A stretch of DNA of 64,000 nucleotides. It comes from Pelagimonas sp. (GTDB taxonomy: Bacteria; Pseudomonadota; Alphaproteobacteria; Rhodobacterales; Rhodobacteraceae). The stretch is from the NCBI GenBank assembly GCA_025210455.1, contig JAOARQ010000066.1, forward strand, positions 1-64,000. Direction: 5' to 3'. The notes below the pieces were generated by a model. The model saw nothing but the letters and a program-made list of their open reading frames with translations. It was not told where the DNA came from and searched no databases. Of the stretch, positions 19,466 to 28,243 are shown one piece after another; position 1 is the stretch's first letter, and the number at the start of each line of letters is the position of its first letter. The translations under genes and the position numbers were made by a program.

Positions 19466-20089
19466 ATGTCCGAGATCAAAACGCTATTTGCGACCCGCCT
19501 CTATCGCGCAGCCCTGACAGAATTTGCCCCCGGCATTGATCAGGCTGAACTTGAATCTTCCTGCTGGTCCATCGCCGAAGACGATGAGGCCGGCCAAACC
19601 TGGTGTGAGGAAAACGGCTATCCCGGTTATACGTCCTATGCCTCACTGACCGATCTGAACTGGCGCTTTCCGATTTTTCAGGATCTGAAAGATGTGCTGG
19701 ATCAGCATGTGGCAGCCTTTGTCAAAGAACTGGATTTCGATCTGGGGGATCGTGAACTGGTACTGGAAGATCTCTGGATCAATATCCTGCCCCCCGGAGG
19801 CACCCATTCAAACCACATCCATCCGCATTCGGTGATTTCCGGCACAACCTATGTGTCGATGCCTGAAGGGGCGGCACCGTTGAAACTGGAAGATCCACGC
19901 CTGCCAATGATGATGGCCGCGCCGCCGCGGGCGAAAGATGCGCGTGACGATCTGAAAACCTTCTATTACGCGAAACCCAAAGTGGGGGATGTACTGCTGT
20001 GGGAAAGCTGGTTGCGCCACGAGGTGGGCCTGAATCTGGCCGAGGAAGAAGAGCGCATCAGCGTGAGTTTCAATTATAAGTGGGACTGA
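19466..20089 (+). CDS. Putative 2OG-Fe(II) oxygenase (TIGR02466-like)
   Basis: 207 residues. The sequence resembles the TIGR02466 family of putative 2-oxoglutarate/Fe(II) oxygenases. Candidate iron ligands are the His cluster in NHIHPHSVISGTTYVS (residues about 113-128) and His in SWLRHEVGLN, with the Arg in ERISVSFNY as 2-oxoglutarate anchor. GDVLLWESWLRH precedes the second His. Function in the cell is unknown. It stands alone between a divergent GST gene and a convergent YHS gene, and is followed by a hairpin. Confidence 0.75.
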   Translation: MSEIKTLFATRLYRAALTEFAPGIDQAELESSCWSIAEDDEAGQTWCEENGYPGYTSYASLTDLNWRFPIFQDLKDVLDQHVAAFVKELDFDLGDRELVLEDLWINILPPGGTHSNHIHPHSVISGTTYVSMPEGAAPLKLEDPRLPMMMAAPPRAKDARDDLKTFYYAKPKVGDVLLWESWLRHEVGLNLAEEEERISVSFNYKWD

Positions 20090-20104
20090 TGTTTTAAACA
20101 AAAT

Positions 20105-20134
20105 CCCCCTCACCTGATGGGGCAGGCGAGGGGG
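20105..20134 (+). terminator. Hairpin after the putative oxygenase gene
   Basis: CCCCCTC (20105-20111) pairs with GAGGGGG (20128-20134), continued by CCTG/CAGG inside a single mismatch. It starts 15 bases after the stop. No U-run follows, so terminator strength is doubtful; it sits between convergent genes. Confidence 0.55.
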
Positions 20135-20185
20135 TAGCAAAGAGGTTGGGTTAGGACCTCTTTGGAAGGGACAGGCAGGCCCCTA

Positions 20186-20659
20186 TCAGGATTGCAGATC
20201 CGCAGGTGCGATATCTTCGATCTCTTTCCAGTTTTCATCCGCCTTTTCGACGTAGCCCGGAATGTCGCCTTCCCAGCGTTTCTGAACGTCTTTGGACAGG
20301 TTCAGGAACAGCTCACCGTCAACGATTTTCCACAGGTTTGGGTCGCCGTCGAACTTAAAGCCCATCGCAGCGCCAAAGGCGCAGAAGCCGCCGTATTGCG
20401 GCAGGTAGGCTTCGGGATCGGATTCAAAGGCCACCTTGTGGTCTTCATTGACAAAACGGTACTGGGCGTCGTTGTGAATGGCGGTGATGGCCACCTGACC
20501 GGGGGTTGCTTCACCCAAGGTGAAATAGGCAACCGGGTCATAGCCCTGCATCGCAAGCCCGGTGTTTGACGCATTTACATCAACCCCAGCCGCCAGTGTT
20601 GCGGTGGTCATGGCCACAGACAGCGCCACTCCGGACAATACAGATTTGATCACGTTCAT
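20186..20659 (-). CDS. Exported YHS-domain protein
   Basis: 157 residues with a Sec signal peptide (MNVIKSVLSGVALSVAMTTA, cut near LAA). The mature part contains a YHS domain (AMQGYDPVAYFTLGEATPGQ, then YRFVNEDHKVAFESDPEAYL and PQYGGFCAFG), a small fold thought to bind metal. The YLPQYGGFCA stretch is typical of the group. It diverges from a TetR regulator across a 170-base region holding a CCAATTGG-centred palindrome, suggesting inducible expression. Periplasmic location is inferred; function is unknown. Confidence 0.85.
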   Translation of the reverse strand: MNVIKSVLSGVALSVAMTTATLAAGVDVNASNTGLAMQGYDPVAYFTLGEATPGQVAITAIHNDAQYRFVNEDHKVAFESDPEAYLPQYGGFCAFGAAMGFKFDGDPNLWKIVDGELFLNLSKDVQKRWEGDIPGYVEKADENWKEIEDIAPADLQS

Positions 20660-20748
20660 GTTGTCTCCTGTTTTTTCAAGCGGGCCAGCCTGAGCCGGGG
20701 CGCTGGTTGGATGTCAGCGATTTGTGCTGACGAAGAAAGGAATACAGT

Positions 20749-20768
20749 TTGGAACCAATTGGTACAAA
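20749..20768. promoter_or_regulatory. Palindromic operator-like site between YHS and TetR genes
   Basis: A 20-base imperfect dyad centred on ACCAATTGGT (20754-20763), with TT/AA and G/C pairs extending outward on both sides. It lies about 65 bases upstream of the TetR start and 90 upstream of the YHS start, the usual place for a TetR-family autoregulatory site. Confidence 0.6.
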
Positions 20769-20830
20769 TCAACTGACTGTGAGTTTTCGTGCCCCTTTCG
20801 TCATCTGAGCGAAGCTGTCACAATGGGCCC

Positions 20831-21382
20831 ATGGCAAGACCTAGAGAATTCGAAGAACAGGCCGCACTGGAAGGTGCGATGCAGATCTTTTGGCGGCAGG
20901 GGTTCATGGCAACCAATCTGCCTGACCTGTTGCGCGCCATGGGGTTGACGCGGGGCAGCTTTTACAAAGCGTTCCACGACAAGGAACGGGTCTATCTTCT
21001 GGCGCTTGATCGCTATGATCAGAAGGTGGTCACAACCACTGTGCAGGCCTTGCAGGGGTGTGATCAGACGCTGGCGCTTGATTGTCTGATGATGCTGTTT
21101 TCCGAACCTGAAAACCCGCAGCGGGGGTGTTTTATCTGTAATGCCATGGTGGAATTGGCACCGGTCAATCCCGAGGTGGCCTTGCGGGCCAATGCCATGG
21201 CCGCGCGGATTGGGGCCGCGATTCTGAGCGTTGTGCAGCGATGCTATCCAGCGCTGCCCAGGGGTGAAGCCCAGCAGACCGCCGATGTGATTTTGCATCT
21301 CTATTTTGGGTATCAGGCCATGGTGAAATCGCAATCAGAACATGCCAATTGGCGGGCGCGGCTGGCGCAAGTTCTGCCCTGA
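20831..21382 (+). CDS. TetR-family transcriptional regulator
   Basis: 183 residues from the ATG of MARPREFEEQ at 20831. The helix-turn-helix is in the N-terminal 50 residues (NLPDLLRAMGLTRGSFYKAF). The C-terminal part (GCFICNAMVELAPVNPEVA) resembles the TetR_C domains of the ComR/NemR-like group, some of which sense reactive electrophiles or metals through Cys; the Cys pair here lies in GCFICN. It likely regulates the divergent exported YHS protein and itself. Confidence 0.87.
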   Translation: MARPREFEEQAALEGAMQIFWRQGFMATNLPDLLRAMGLTRGSFYKAFHDKERVYLLALDRYDQKVVTTTVQALQGCDQTLALDCLMMLFSEPENPQRGCFICNAMVELAPVNPEVALRANAMAARIGAAILSVVQRCYPALPRGEAQQTADVILHLYFGYQAMVKSQSEHANWRARLAQVLP

Positions 21383-21457
21383 AGACGCCCGGAAGAAACG
21401 GCAGATTAACCAGTTCAGCCCTAGGATTTGGCAGGGTTAACAGAACTGGGGCCGCCT

Positions 21458-21874
21458 GTGCTGCGCAAAACTCTGTCTTTGGTGTTGCCCGCCGTGATTC
21501 CATCGTGGCGGTTTTTTAAGACGGTTGCGCCGTCACCACGGGTGGAATGCCGGGTGAAATTGGGGGGAGGGGCGTTTTCGAACTGGTCTGAACGCTTTCC
21601 TTTGCCTGACTATGTCAGCCTTTGGCAGATGTTGGGCCGGATGCTGTGGAACCCGGATCGCAACGCGCAGCTTTACCTCGTCAGCCTGTCAGAGCGATTG
21701 GTTGAAACCGGGTCGGACCATGCCGCTAATGAACTGGCGCGTCGGGTGGCGCAGGCCTTGCCAGCGGATGTGACGACATATCAGTTCCGTCTGGTCTTTG
21801 TGCAGCGCCAAGACGGGCAGTTGCTGCGCTTTGTCGAATACGAAAGCGATGTGCTTGAGGTGGGCGCAATATGA
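21458..21874 (+). CDS. Conserved-looking hypothetical protein paired with HTTM-like membrane protein
   Basis: 138 residues from a GTG at 21458; a TTG at 21428 in the same frame is an alternative start. I do not recognise a domain. The sequence is soluble-looking with a basic N-terminus, AFSNWSERFPLPDYVSLWQM and LYLVSLSERLVETGSDHAAN in the middle. Its stop overlaps the ATG of the following membrane gene (ATGA), so the two are coupled and probably work as a unit. Function unknown. Confidence 0.6.
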   Translation: MLRKTLSLVLPAVIPSWRFFKTVAPSPRVECRVKLGGGAFSNWSERFPLPDYVSLWQMLGRMLWNPDRNAQLYLVSLSERLVETGSDHAANELARRVAQALPADVTTYQFRLVFVQRQDGQLLRFVEYESDVLEVGAI

Positions 21875-22551
21875 GCCTTGAGACCACTTTGCGCCTGTCT
21901 GAGATCCTGCTTGCGCTGGTCATGCTGCAGCAAACGGCCGAGCATTTGCGCGATGCCGCTGATCGCTGGATCTATCTGCCCCGCGCTGTGTTGTGTCTTG
22001 TCTTATTGGCAGGGTGGTCTTCGGGGCCGGTGATCTGGGCGCTTTGGGCGCTGGGCGTGGTGATCCTGCATCGCTTTGATGGGGCTTACAATGGTGGATC
22101 GGACAAGATGACCTTTCTGATCCTCACCTGCTTTGGCGCCTATCATCTGGCGCCGACGCCCTTTTGGCAGGAACTGGCGATTTCCTATCTCGCGGTGCAG
22201 CTGGTGCTGTCCTATTTCGTCTCTGGGTGCATCAAGATCATCAACCCGGAATGGCGCAGCGGGCGTGCCTTGCAGGATGTGTTTCGCTTTTCGGCCTACC
22301 CGGTTTCCGAAGAGCTGCGGCGCTGGGCTGATCACCCAAGGGTGTTGTTTCTCATGTCCTGGGGCGTGATGGGGTTCGAGGTTCTGATGCCACTTGCACT
22401 GCTACATCCGCTGTTTCTGGCGGGACTTCTGCTGGTGGCGGCAACCTTTCATTTCGCGAATGCCTGCCTGTTCGGGCTGAACAGATTCTTCTGGATCTGG
22501 ATCAGCGCTTATCCTGCGCTGTTCTGGTTTCAGGCGCGCATCTTCGGATAA
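21871..22551 (+). CDS. HTTM-like integral membrane protein
   Basis: 226 residues with about five to six membrane segments. It resembles the HTTM domain of vitamin-K-dependent carboxylase-like proteins: SYFVSGCIKIINPEWRSGRA, ALQDVFRF, and the C-terminal FHFANACLFGLNRFFWIWIS with HxxxNxxxxxL spacing. The start overlaps the stop of the preceding soluble protein. The catalytic role of such stand-alone bacterial HTTM proteins is not established, and I cannot assign a substrate. Inner membrane. Confidence 0.65.
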   Translation: MSLETTLRLSEILLALVMLQQTAEHLRDAADRWIYLPRAVLCLVLLAGWSSGPVIWALWALGVVILHRFDGAYNGGSDKMTFLILTCFGAYHLAPTPFWQELAISYLAVQLVLSYFVSGCIKIINPEWRSGRALQDVFRFSAYPVSEELRRWADHPRVLFLMSWGVMGFEVLMPLALLHPLFLAGLLLVAATFHFANACLFGLNRFFWIWISAYPALFWFQARIFG

Positions 22552-22664
22552 TGTACGGTGGACCTCGGCCTAACTGCTGCCTTTCTTTCCTTGCTTTTGC
22601 GGAGGATGTCGTTTTGACTTAAATGCATAGAGTGAATGTATGTGCCGACCTCAAGGAGGATTGT

Positions 22665-23672
22665 GTGATCCTTGATGAATTATACCGTGACGAGACCAAG
22701 TCACAGCGGCATGCGGCGCTTGTTGAGTATATCGCGATTGTCGGACTGATCTTCGTGTTGATCAACGATTTTGTGCGACACGCGACCCTGTTCATAATGG
22801 CGTTTGAATTTCTGTTTCTGGTCCTGGTGTGTGTGAGTGCTGCGCGGCGCCTGATTGTACGCAGGGCGCTGTTCGGCACCGAAGTGCTTTGCACGCTTCT
22901 GGCTGCTGTTATCTTGTCAGGAACAGTCACCGATACCGTGTATTCTATCTCGTGGCTTTTTGTTGCGATGCTGGTTGCGTATTTCTGCACGCCACTCAGA
23001 TTTGCGTTGTGGTTTTCGCTGGGATCAGGCGGGCTTGCTGCCGGGGTTCTGGTTGCGCTGCGGGCCTATGGGGTGCTTGCCACCATCGGGCCAGCCTATG
23101 CAATCTCAAGCGTGTTCATGTATCTCTTCGTGCGTCGTTTACGCGGGTTGCGGCGGGAATTGCGACAGGCCAGTTCTATTGATCCCATGACGGGCTGCTA
23201 CACCCGCACGGCTTTGTCGCGTATGCTGGCGGATGAAGGTTTTCGACGCCGCACATGCTGCCCGCTGTTCATTGATCTTGATGACTTCAAAGGGGTGAAT
23301 GACACTTTTGGCCATTCCGAAGGGGATCGGGTGCTGGAACAGGTTGGGAGGATCCTGCGCGAAACCCTATCTGATCAGGGCGCGGCGTTTCGGATAGGAG
23401 GAGATGAGTTTCTGGTTGTCTTGTTTGATGCCGAAGAGCAGGCAGCACAGACAATGCGCGCCCGTTTGCAAAACGCGATTTCTGAAGGGATCGCCTGCGA
23501 GGGGCGGTCGATCACGGCCTCTGTCGGTGCGGGCTATGCCGCGCCGCTGGAGCAGATCTCGGCCAGCATTGCCCAGGCTGATCGCGAAATGTATGAAAAC
23601 AAATCTTCAGCGGCGGAGCAGCCGATCGCGCCCATATCGAGCAAACGAATGGTTGAACAAACCTCGGTCTAG
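22665..23672 (+). CDS. Membrane-bound diguanylate cyclase
   Basis: 335 residues from a GTG at 22665, preferred over the ATG at 22623 because AAGGAGGA lies 5 bases before it. About five to six membrane helices fill residues 15-165. A cytoplasmic GGDEF domain follows, with PLFIDLDDFKGVNDTFGHSE and an intact GGDEF at residues 245-249 (RIGGDEFLVV). A canonical RxxD inhibitory site is not visible just upstream, so product inhibition is doubtful. It makes cyclic di-GMP from two GTP. It sits immediately before the rpmC-led ribosomal cluster on the same strand, but about 200 bases separate them. Confidence 0.9.
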   Translation: MILDELYRDETKSQRHAALVEYIAIVGLIFVLINDFVRHATLFIMAFEFLFLVLVCVSAARRLIVRRALFGTEVLCTLLAAVILSGTVTDTVYSISWLFVAMLVAYFCTPLRFALWFSLGSGGLAAGVLVALRAYGVLATIGPAYAISSVFMYLFVRRLRGLRRELRQASSIDPMTGCYTRTALSRMLADEGFRRRTCCPLFIDLDDFKGVNDTFGHSEGDRVLEQVGRILRETLSDQGAAFRIGGDEFLVVLFDAEEQAAQTMRARLQNAISEGIACEGRSITASVGAGYAAPLEQISASIAQADREMYENKSSAAEQPIAPISSKRMVEQTSV

Positions 23673-23877
23673 GCGGTGAAATCGACTTATTTGCAAGGGT
23701 AACGCAGGCATGCGCATGTTTCCCTTGCCCCCTTTCCTTATTCCCTGTAACAGGCCCCATCCGGTGGAGTCCGACTGAGTCGTGCTGCGCCGTAAATCCC
23801 ATTTTCACCAGGGTAAAGGTGACCCGGAATAAATGTCTGGGGCCTTCTGGTGAGTGTTTGAAAAAGAAAGGGCGATT

Positions 23878-24084
23878 ATGAACGCCAAGGAACTGATGGA
23901 GAAGACGCCGGACCAGCTCCGTGACGAGCTTGTTCAGCTGAAAAAAGAAGCTTTCAACCTGCGCTTCCAGCAGGCCACTGGTCAGCTTGAGAACACTGCG
24001 CGCATGCGTCAAGTCAAGCGTGACGTGGCTCGCGTCAACACCGTTCTGAATCAAAAAGCCGCCGCAGCGGCGCAAGGGGAGTAA
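23878..24084 (+). CDS. rpmC: Ribosomal protein uL29
   Basis: 68 residues from the ATG at 23878. The two-helix protein lies near the exit tunnel of the 50S subunit ([20 protein letters not shown], then [20 protein letters not shown]). It opens the ribosomal cluster in this window; rplP, its usual upstream neighbour, is not adjacent here. The 205 bases upstream, after the diguanylate cyclase, presumably carry the promoter. Six bases separate it from rpsQ. Confidence 0.96.
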   Translation: MNAKELMEKTPDQLRDELVQLKKEAFNLRFQQATGQLENTARMRQVKRDVARVNTVLNQKAAAAAQGE

Positions 24085-24090
24085 TCCAAT

Positions 24091-24321
24091 ATGCCCAAGC
24101 GTATCCTGCAAGGCACCGTGACTTCGACTGCAAACACCCAAACCGTGACCGTGCGCGTTGAGCGCCGCTTCAAGCACCCGGTTCTGCAGAAGACCATTAA
24201 GAAGTCCAAGAAATACCGCGCTCATGACGAGGCGGAAAAGTTCGCTGTCGGCGATAGTGTTCGCATCATCGAATGCGCACCAAAGTCGAAAACGAAACGC
24301 TGGGAAGTTCTGGCCGACTAA
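24091..24321 (+). CDS. rpsQ: Ribosomal protein uS17
   Basis: 76 residues, an OB-fold 16S rRNA-binding protein. [20 protein letters not shown] and the [20 protein letters not shown] stretch are diagnostic, as is [19 protein letters not shown]. It follows rpmC directly and precedes rplN after a 78-base gap that holds a weak TGGGG/CCCCA hairpin (24364-24381), possibly a spacing or processing element. Confidence 0.97.
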   Translation: MPKRILQGTVTSTANTQTVTVRVERRFKHPVLQKTIKKSKKYRAHDEAEKFAVGDSVRIIECAPKSKTKRWEVLAD

Positions 24322-24399
24322 GTCACTTAGTTAGGCCCGAACGATCAGCAATGATCGAAACCCTGGGGGTTACTTACCCCAAAGGTCGGGAGAAACCAT

Positions 24400-24768
24400 A
24401 TGATCCAGATGCAGACCAATCTGGATGTTGCTGACAACTCCGGTGCCCGGAAAGTTCAGTGCATCAAGGTCTTGGGCGGTTCGCACCGCCGCTATGCATC
24501 GGTCGGCGATATCATCGTCGTATCGGTGAAAGAGGCCATTCCGCGTGGTCGCGTTAAAAAAGGTGACGTCCGCAAGGCCGTTGTCGTACGCACCGCCAAA
24601 GAAGTTCGTCGTGAAGATGGCACCTCCATCCGCTTCGACCGTAACGCCGCTGTCATTCTGAACAACTCGAATGAACCAGTTGGCACCCGTATCTTCGGGC
24701 CGGTTGTGCGTGAGCTGCGTGCAAAAGGCATGATGAAGATCGTCTCGCTTGCTCCGGAGGTGCTGTAA
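24400..24768 (+). CDS. rplN: Ribosomal protein uL14
   Basis: 122 residues, full length. Starts [20 protein letters not shown], the universally conserved N-terminus, and includes [20 protein letters not shown] and [10 protein letters not shown]. It forms part of the inter-subunit bridge on 23S rRNA. SD GGTCGGGAG precedes the ATG. Its stop shares a base with the rplX start (TAATG), so the two are coupled. Confidence 0.98.
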   Translation: MIQMQTNLDVADNSGARKVQCIKVLGGSHRRYASVGDIIVVSVKEAIPRGRVKKGDVRKAVVVRTAKEVRREDGTSIRFDRNAAVILNNSNEPVGTRIFGPVVRELRAKGMMKIVSLAPEVL

Positions 24769-25073
24769 TGGCTGCGAAACTCCGTAAAGGTGACAAGGTT
24801 ATCGTTCTGTCCGGTAAGGACAAGGGCAAGACCGGCGAGATCACATCGGTTGACCCCAAAGCGGGCAAGGCCATCGTGGACGGCATCAATATCGCCATCC
24901 GTCACGTTCGTCAGTCGCAGACATCGCAGGGTGGTCGTACACCCAAGGCGCTGCCAATCGACCTGTCGAACCTGGCAATCGTTGACGCAAACGGCAAAGC
25001 ATCGCGCGTTGGCTTCCGTGAGGAAGACGGCAAGAAAGTGCGTTTTGCCAAGACAACAGGGGATGCGATCTAA
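24768..25073 (+). CDS. rplX: Ribosomal protein uL24
   Basis: 101 residues with the KOW motif near the N-terminus ([20 protein letters not shown]). It initiates 50S assembly by binding the 5' end of 23S rRNA. Both ends overlap their neighbours by one base (TAATG with rplN and with rplE), implying strict translational coupling through this part of the spc operon. Confidence 0.98.
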   Translation: MAAKLRKGDKVIVLSGKDKGKTGEITSVDPKAGKAIVDGINIAIRHVRQSQTSQGGRTPKALPIDLSNLAIVDANGKASRVGFREEDGKKVRFAKTTGDAI

Positions 25074-25651
25074 TGCTGGATACCGCTAACTACACCCCAC
25101 GTCTGAAGTCGCAGTACCGCGAAACCATTCGCGCCGCGATGAAGGAAGAGTTTGGCTACAAGAACGACATGCAGATCCCATCGCTGCAGAAAATCGTTCT
25201 GAACATCGGTTGCGGCGCAGAAGCTGTTCGCGATTCGAAAAAAGCCAAGGCTGCAATCGAAGATCTGACAAAGATCGCCGGTCAGCAGGCCATCGGCACC
25301 AAAGCCAAGAACTCGCACGCGCCGTTCCGCCTGCGTGAAGGCATGATCATCGGCACGAAAGTCACCCTGCGTGACGTGCGCATGTATGAATTCCTGGATC
25401 GTCTGGTCACCATCGCAATGCCGCGTATTCGCGACTTCCGTGGTGTGAAGCCGTCGTTCGATGGCCGTGGCAACTTTGCCATGGGTCTGAAGGAACATAT
25501 CGTATTCCCGGAAATCGACTTTGATAAAGTGGATGAAGTCTGGGGTATGGACATCATCGTGACCACCAACGCAAAGGCCTATGGCGACCATAGTGCTGAC
25601 GCTCAAGCCAAGGCGCTGTTGAAGCATTTCAACATGCCCTTCAACGCTTAA
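25073..25651 (+). CDS. rplE: Ribosomal protein uL5
   Basis: 192 residues, slightly longer than the common 179 because of a C-terminal extension ([18 protein letters not shown]). [11 protein letters not shown], the central [11 protein letters not shown] and the [17 protein letters not shown] stretch are diagnostic. It binds 5S rRNA in the central protuberance. Coupled to rplX by TAATG; 14 bases separate it from rpsN. Confidence 0.98.
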   Translation: MLDTANYTPRLKSQYRETIRAAMKEEFGYKNDMQIPSLQKIVLNIGCGAEAVRDSKKAKAAIEDLTKIAGQQAIGTKAKNSHAPFRLREGMIIGTKVTLRDVRMYEFLDRLVTIAMPRIRDFRGVKPSFDGRGNFAMGLKEHIVFPEIDFDKVDEVWGMDIIVTTNAKAYGDHSADAQAKALLKHFNMPFNA

Positions 25652-25665
25652 GGGGACTGAGAGAC

Positions 25666-25971
25666 ATGGCTAAGAAATCCATGATCGCGCGCGAAGTAAA
25701 GCGCCAGCGCCTGGTGGAAAAATACGCCGCCAAGCGTGCTGAACTCAAAGAGATCGCGAACGACGAAAGCAAGCCAATGGAAGAGCGCTTTAAGGCGCGT
25801 CTGAAACTGGCGAAACTGCCTCGTAACTCGGCACCGACCCGCTTGCACAACCGTTGCCAGCTGACCGGTCGTCCGCACGCCTACTACCGTAAGCTCAAGA
25901 TCAGCCGTATCGCTCTGCGCGAACTCGGTTCGAACGGCAAGCTGCCCGGTGTTGTGAAGTCAAGCTGGTAA
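25666..25971 (+). CDS. rpsN: Ribosomal protein uS14 (zinc-free form)
   Basis: 101 residues, the long form without the CxxC zinc fingers; only one Cys is present ([16 protein letters not shown]). This is the form usual in proteobacteria. It sits in the head of the 30S subunit. SD AAGGGGACTGAGAG precedes the ATG. Confidence 0.98.
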   Translation: MAKKSMIAREVKRQRLVEKYAAKRAELKEIANDESKPMEERFKARLKLAKLPRNSAPTRLHNRCQLTGRPHAYYRKLKISRIALRELGSNGKLPGVVKSSW

Positions 25972-25984
25972 GGGAGGGTATAGA

Positions 25985-26377
25985 ATGAACGATCCTATCG
26001 GCGATATGCTCACCCGTATCCGCAACTCGCAAATGCGTGGTAAGTCGACCGTGTCGACCCCCGCATCGAAGTTGCGCGGCTGGGTTCTGGATGTGCTGGC
26101 TGACGAAGGCTACATCCGCGGCTACGAAAAAGGCACTGATTCAGCAGGTCACCCGACCCTTGAAATCAGCCTGAAATACTACGATGGCGCGCCTGTCATC
26201 CGTGAACTCAAGCGCGTGTCGAAGCCCGGCCGCCGTGTTTACATGGGCGTGAATGACATCCCGCAGGTCCGCCAGGGTCTGGGTGTGTCGATTGTCTCGA
26301 CATCGAAAGGTGTCATGACTGATGCAAGCGCACGCAGCCAGAATGTTGGCGGCGAAGTGCTTTGCACCGTGTTCTAA
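25985..26377 (+). CDS. rpsH: Ribosomal protein uS8
   Basis: 130 residues. Begins [17 protein letters not shown] and ends with the conserved [20 protein letters not shown]. It binds helix 21 of 16S rRNA and, in E. coli, represses its own operon by binding mRNA near rplE; whether that holds here cannot be judged by eye. SD GGAGGGTATAGA precedes it. Confidence 0.98.
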   Translation: MNDPIGDMLTRIRNSQMRGKSTVSTPASKLRGWVLDVLADEGYIRGYEKGTDSAGHPTLEISLKYYDGAPVIRELKRVSKPGRRVYMGVNDIPQVRQGLGVSIVSTSKGVMTDASARSQNVGGEVLCTVF

Positions 26378-26387
26378 GGAGGGCTCT

Positions 26388-26921
26388 ATGTCTCGTATTG
26401 GTAAAAAACCGGTCGAGCTTCCCTCGGGTGTGTCTGCCTCTGTTTCGGGTCAGACCATCGAGGTAAAGGGTCCGAAAGGCACCCAGAGCTTCACCGCCAC
26501 CGATGATGTCACCATCACTGTGGAAGAGAACGTCGTAAAAGTTGATCCGCGCGGCAAATCCAAGCGCGCGCGTCAGCAGTGGGGCATGTCCCGCACCATG
26601 ATCGCGAACCTTGTGTCCGGTGTTCAGGCACCGTTCAAAAAGGAACTCGAAATTGTTGGTGTTGGTTACCGTGCTCAGCTGCAGGGCAAAGTCCTGAAGC
26701 TGAACCTCGGCCTGTCGCACGATGTTGACTTTGCGATCCCGGACGGCATCACCATCACCTGCCCCAAGCAGACTGAAATCGTGATCGAAGGTCACGACCT
26801 TCAGCAGGTGGGTCAGGTTGCGGCAAACATTCGTGAATGGCGCCGCCCCGAGCCGTACAAAGGGAAGGGTATCCGCTACAAAGGCGAATACATCTTCCAG
26901 AAGGAAGGCAAGAAGAAGTAA
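26388..26921 (+). CDS. rplF: Ribosomal protein uL6
   Basis: 177 residues from the ATG at 26388 (SD AAGGAGGG); the open frame reaching back into rpsH has no ribosome site. [15 protein letters not shown] at the start and [18 protein letters not shown] near the C-terminus are diagnostic. It binds the sarcin-ricin region of 23S rRNA next to the factor-binding site. Confidence 0.98.
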   Translation: MSRIGKKPVELPSGVSASVSGQTIEVKGPKGTQSFTATDDVTITVEENVVKVDPRGKSKRARQQWGMSRTMIANLVSGVQAPFKKELEIVGVGYRAQLQGKVLKLNLGLSHDVDFAIPDGITITCPKQTEIVIEGHDLQQVGQVAANIREWRRPEPYKGKGIRYKGEYIFQKEGKKK

Positions 26922-26933
26922 GGACGCAAGGAC

Positions 26934-27293
26934 ATGGCAAACAGCAAACGTACCCTGTTCCTCAAGCGCCGCCTGCGCGTCCGGAACAAACTCCGCAAGG
27001 TCAATGTCGGCAAGCTTCGCCTGTCGGTACACCGTTCGAACAAGAACATCTCGTGCCAGATCATCGACGACGTACAGGGCCGCACCCTGGCTGCTGCGTC
27101 TTCGCTGGAAAAGGACCTGGGTGTTGTTGGCAAGAACAACATCGAAGCAGCTGCAAAAGTGGGCGCAGCCATCGCAGAGCGCGCGAAAGCGGCTGGTGTG
27201 ACAGAAGCCTACTTCGATCGTGGCGGCTTCCTGTTCCACGGCAAAGTGAAGGCTCTGGCCGACGCTGCGCGTGAAGGTGGTCTGAAGATCTAA
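26934..27293 (+). CDS. rplR: Ribosomal protein uL18
   Basis: 119 residues. It binds 5S rRNA together with uL5. [17 protein letters not shown] and the C-terminal [20 protein letters not shown] are family hallmarks. Unlike the tight packing upstream, 172 bases containing several hairpins follow before rpsE, so this is likely the end of one transcriptional or translational unit. Confidence 0.98.
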   Translation: MANSKRTLFLKRRLRVRNKLRKVNVGKLRLSVHRSNKNISCQIIDDVQGRTLAAASSLEKDLGVVGKNNIEAAAKVGAAIAERAKAAGVTEAYFDRGGFLFHGKVKALADAAREGGLKI

Positions 27294-27333
27294 GGGATCT
27301 GGTGTGAGTGATCGCACCGAGACTTTGAAAACC

Positions 27334-27413
27334 GTAGGGCGGGACTTTCCCGCCTTACACTTTGAGAGAAGACCCCATCGGGGTCTCGATGATCCGGGAG
27401 GGGTCTGACCCTC
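27334..27413 (+). promoter_or_regulatory. Structured rpsE leader with competing hairpins
   Basis: Three hairpins follow rplR: GTAGGGCGGGA/TCCCGCCTTAC (27334-27358, one G-U), AGACCCC/GGGGTCT (27370-27376 with 27380-27386), and GAGGG/CCCTC (27398-27413). A second GGGGTCT copy at 27400-27406 can also pair with AGACCCC, so alternative folds are mutually exclusive. There is no U-run. This could be a binding site for a ribosomal protein or a processing region; that is inference. Confidence 0.5.
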
Positions 27414-27465
27414 ACTTGGATTGGATTATCGGCATCATTTGATGCATGATTGAAAGGATACGTTC

Positions 27466-28029
27466 ATGGCAGAACGTGAAAACCGCCGGGGCAAAGGTCG
27501 CGATCGCGAAGAAGCTCCGGAATTTGCAGATCGCCTGGTTGCGATCAACCGCGTTTCGAAAACCGTTAAAGGTGGTAAGCGCTTTGGCTTCGCAGCTCTG
27601 GTTGTTGTTGGCGACCAGAAAGGCCGCGTAGGCTTTGGTAAAGGTAAAGCCAAAGAGGTGCCTGAGGCGATCCGTAAGGCGACTGAGCAAGCCAAGCGCA
27701 AAATGATCCGTGTACCTCTGAAAGAGGGCCGCACACTGCACCACGACGTGAAAGGTCATCACGGCGCAGGTAAAGTGATCATGCGCACTGCACCGACCGG
27801 TACTGGTATCATCGCCGGTGGTCCGATGCGTGCTGTGTTCGAAATGCTGGGCGTTCAGGACGTGGTGGCCAAGTCGACCGGTTCGCAGAACCCTTACGCG
27901 ATGATTCACGCCACTCTGGACGGCCTGCAGAGCCAGCAGTCGCCGCGTCAGGTTGCGCAGCGTCGTGGCAAGAAAGTTGCAGACATCCTGCCCAAGCGCG
28001 ATGACGCGCCGGCGACAGAGGAGGCGTAA
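27466..28029 (+). CDS. rpsE: Ribosomal protein uS5
   Basis: 187 residues, with an N-terminal charged extension ([20 protein letters not shown]) before the conserved core ([20 protein letters not shown]; then [20 protein letters not shown]). It contributes to decoding accuracy and mRNA unwinding on the 30S. It is preceded by the hairpin-rich leader and followed 3 bases later by rpmD. Confidence 0.98.
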   Translation: MAERENRRGKGRDREEAPEFADRLVAINRVSKTVKGGKRFGFAALVVVGDQKGRVGFGKGKAKEVPEAIRKATEQAKRKMIRVPLKEGRTLHHDVKGHHGAGKVIMRTAPTGTGIIAGGPMRAVFEMLGVQDVVAKSTGSQNPYAMIHATLDGLQSQQSPRQVAQRRGKKVADILPKRDDAPATEEA

Positions 28030-28032
28030 ACC

Positions 28033-28221
28033 ATGGCCAAGACTATCGTTGTCAAGCAGATCGGTTCCCCGATTCGTCGCCCCGCCAAACAGCGTCAGAC
28101 GCTGATCGGTCTGGGTCTGAACAAAATGAACCGCACCCGTGAACTGGAAGACACACCTTCCGTTCGTGGCATGGTCAACAAGATCCCGCATCTGGTTCAG
28201 ATCATCGAAGAGAAAGAGTAA
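28033..28221 (+). CDS. rpmD: Ribosomal protein uL30
   Basis: 62 residues, typical size. [20 protein letters not shown] and [20 protein letters not shown] are diagnostic. In most bacteria rplO follows directly; here a strong terminator comes 22 bases after the stop and rplO lies 3.5 kb further on. Confidence 0.97.
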   Translation: MAKTIVVKQIGSPIRRPAKQRQTLIGLGLNKMNRTRELEDTPSVRGMVNKIPHLVQIIEEKE

Positions 28222-28243
28222 TCTTTCCTTCAGACAGGTTATG

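Noticed and set aside
26313-27317. 334-codon open frame on the minus strand across rplF and rplR
   Set aside because: It is the antisense shadow of highly expressed ribosomal genes with strong codon bias; the plus-strand genes are certain and the antisense product has no recognisable domain or ribosome site.
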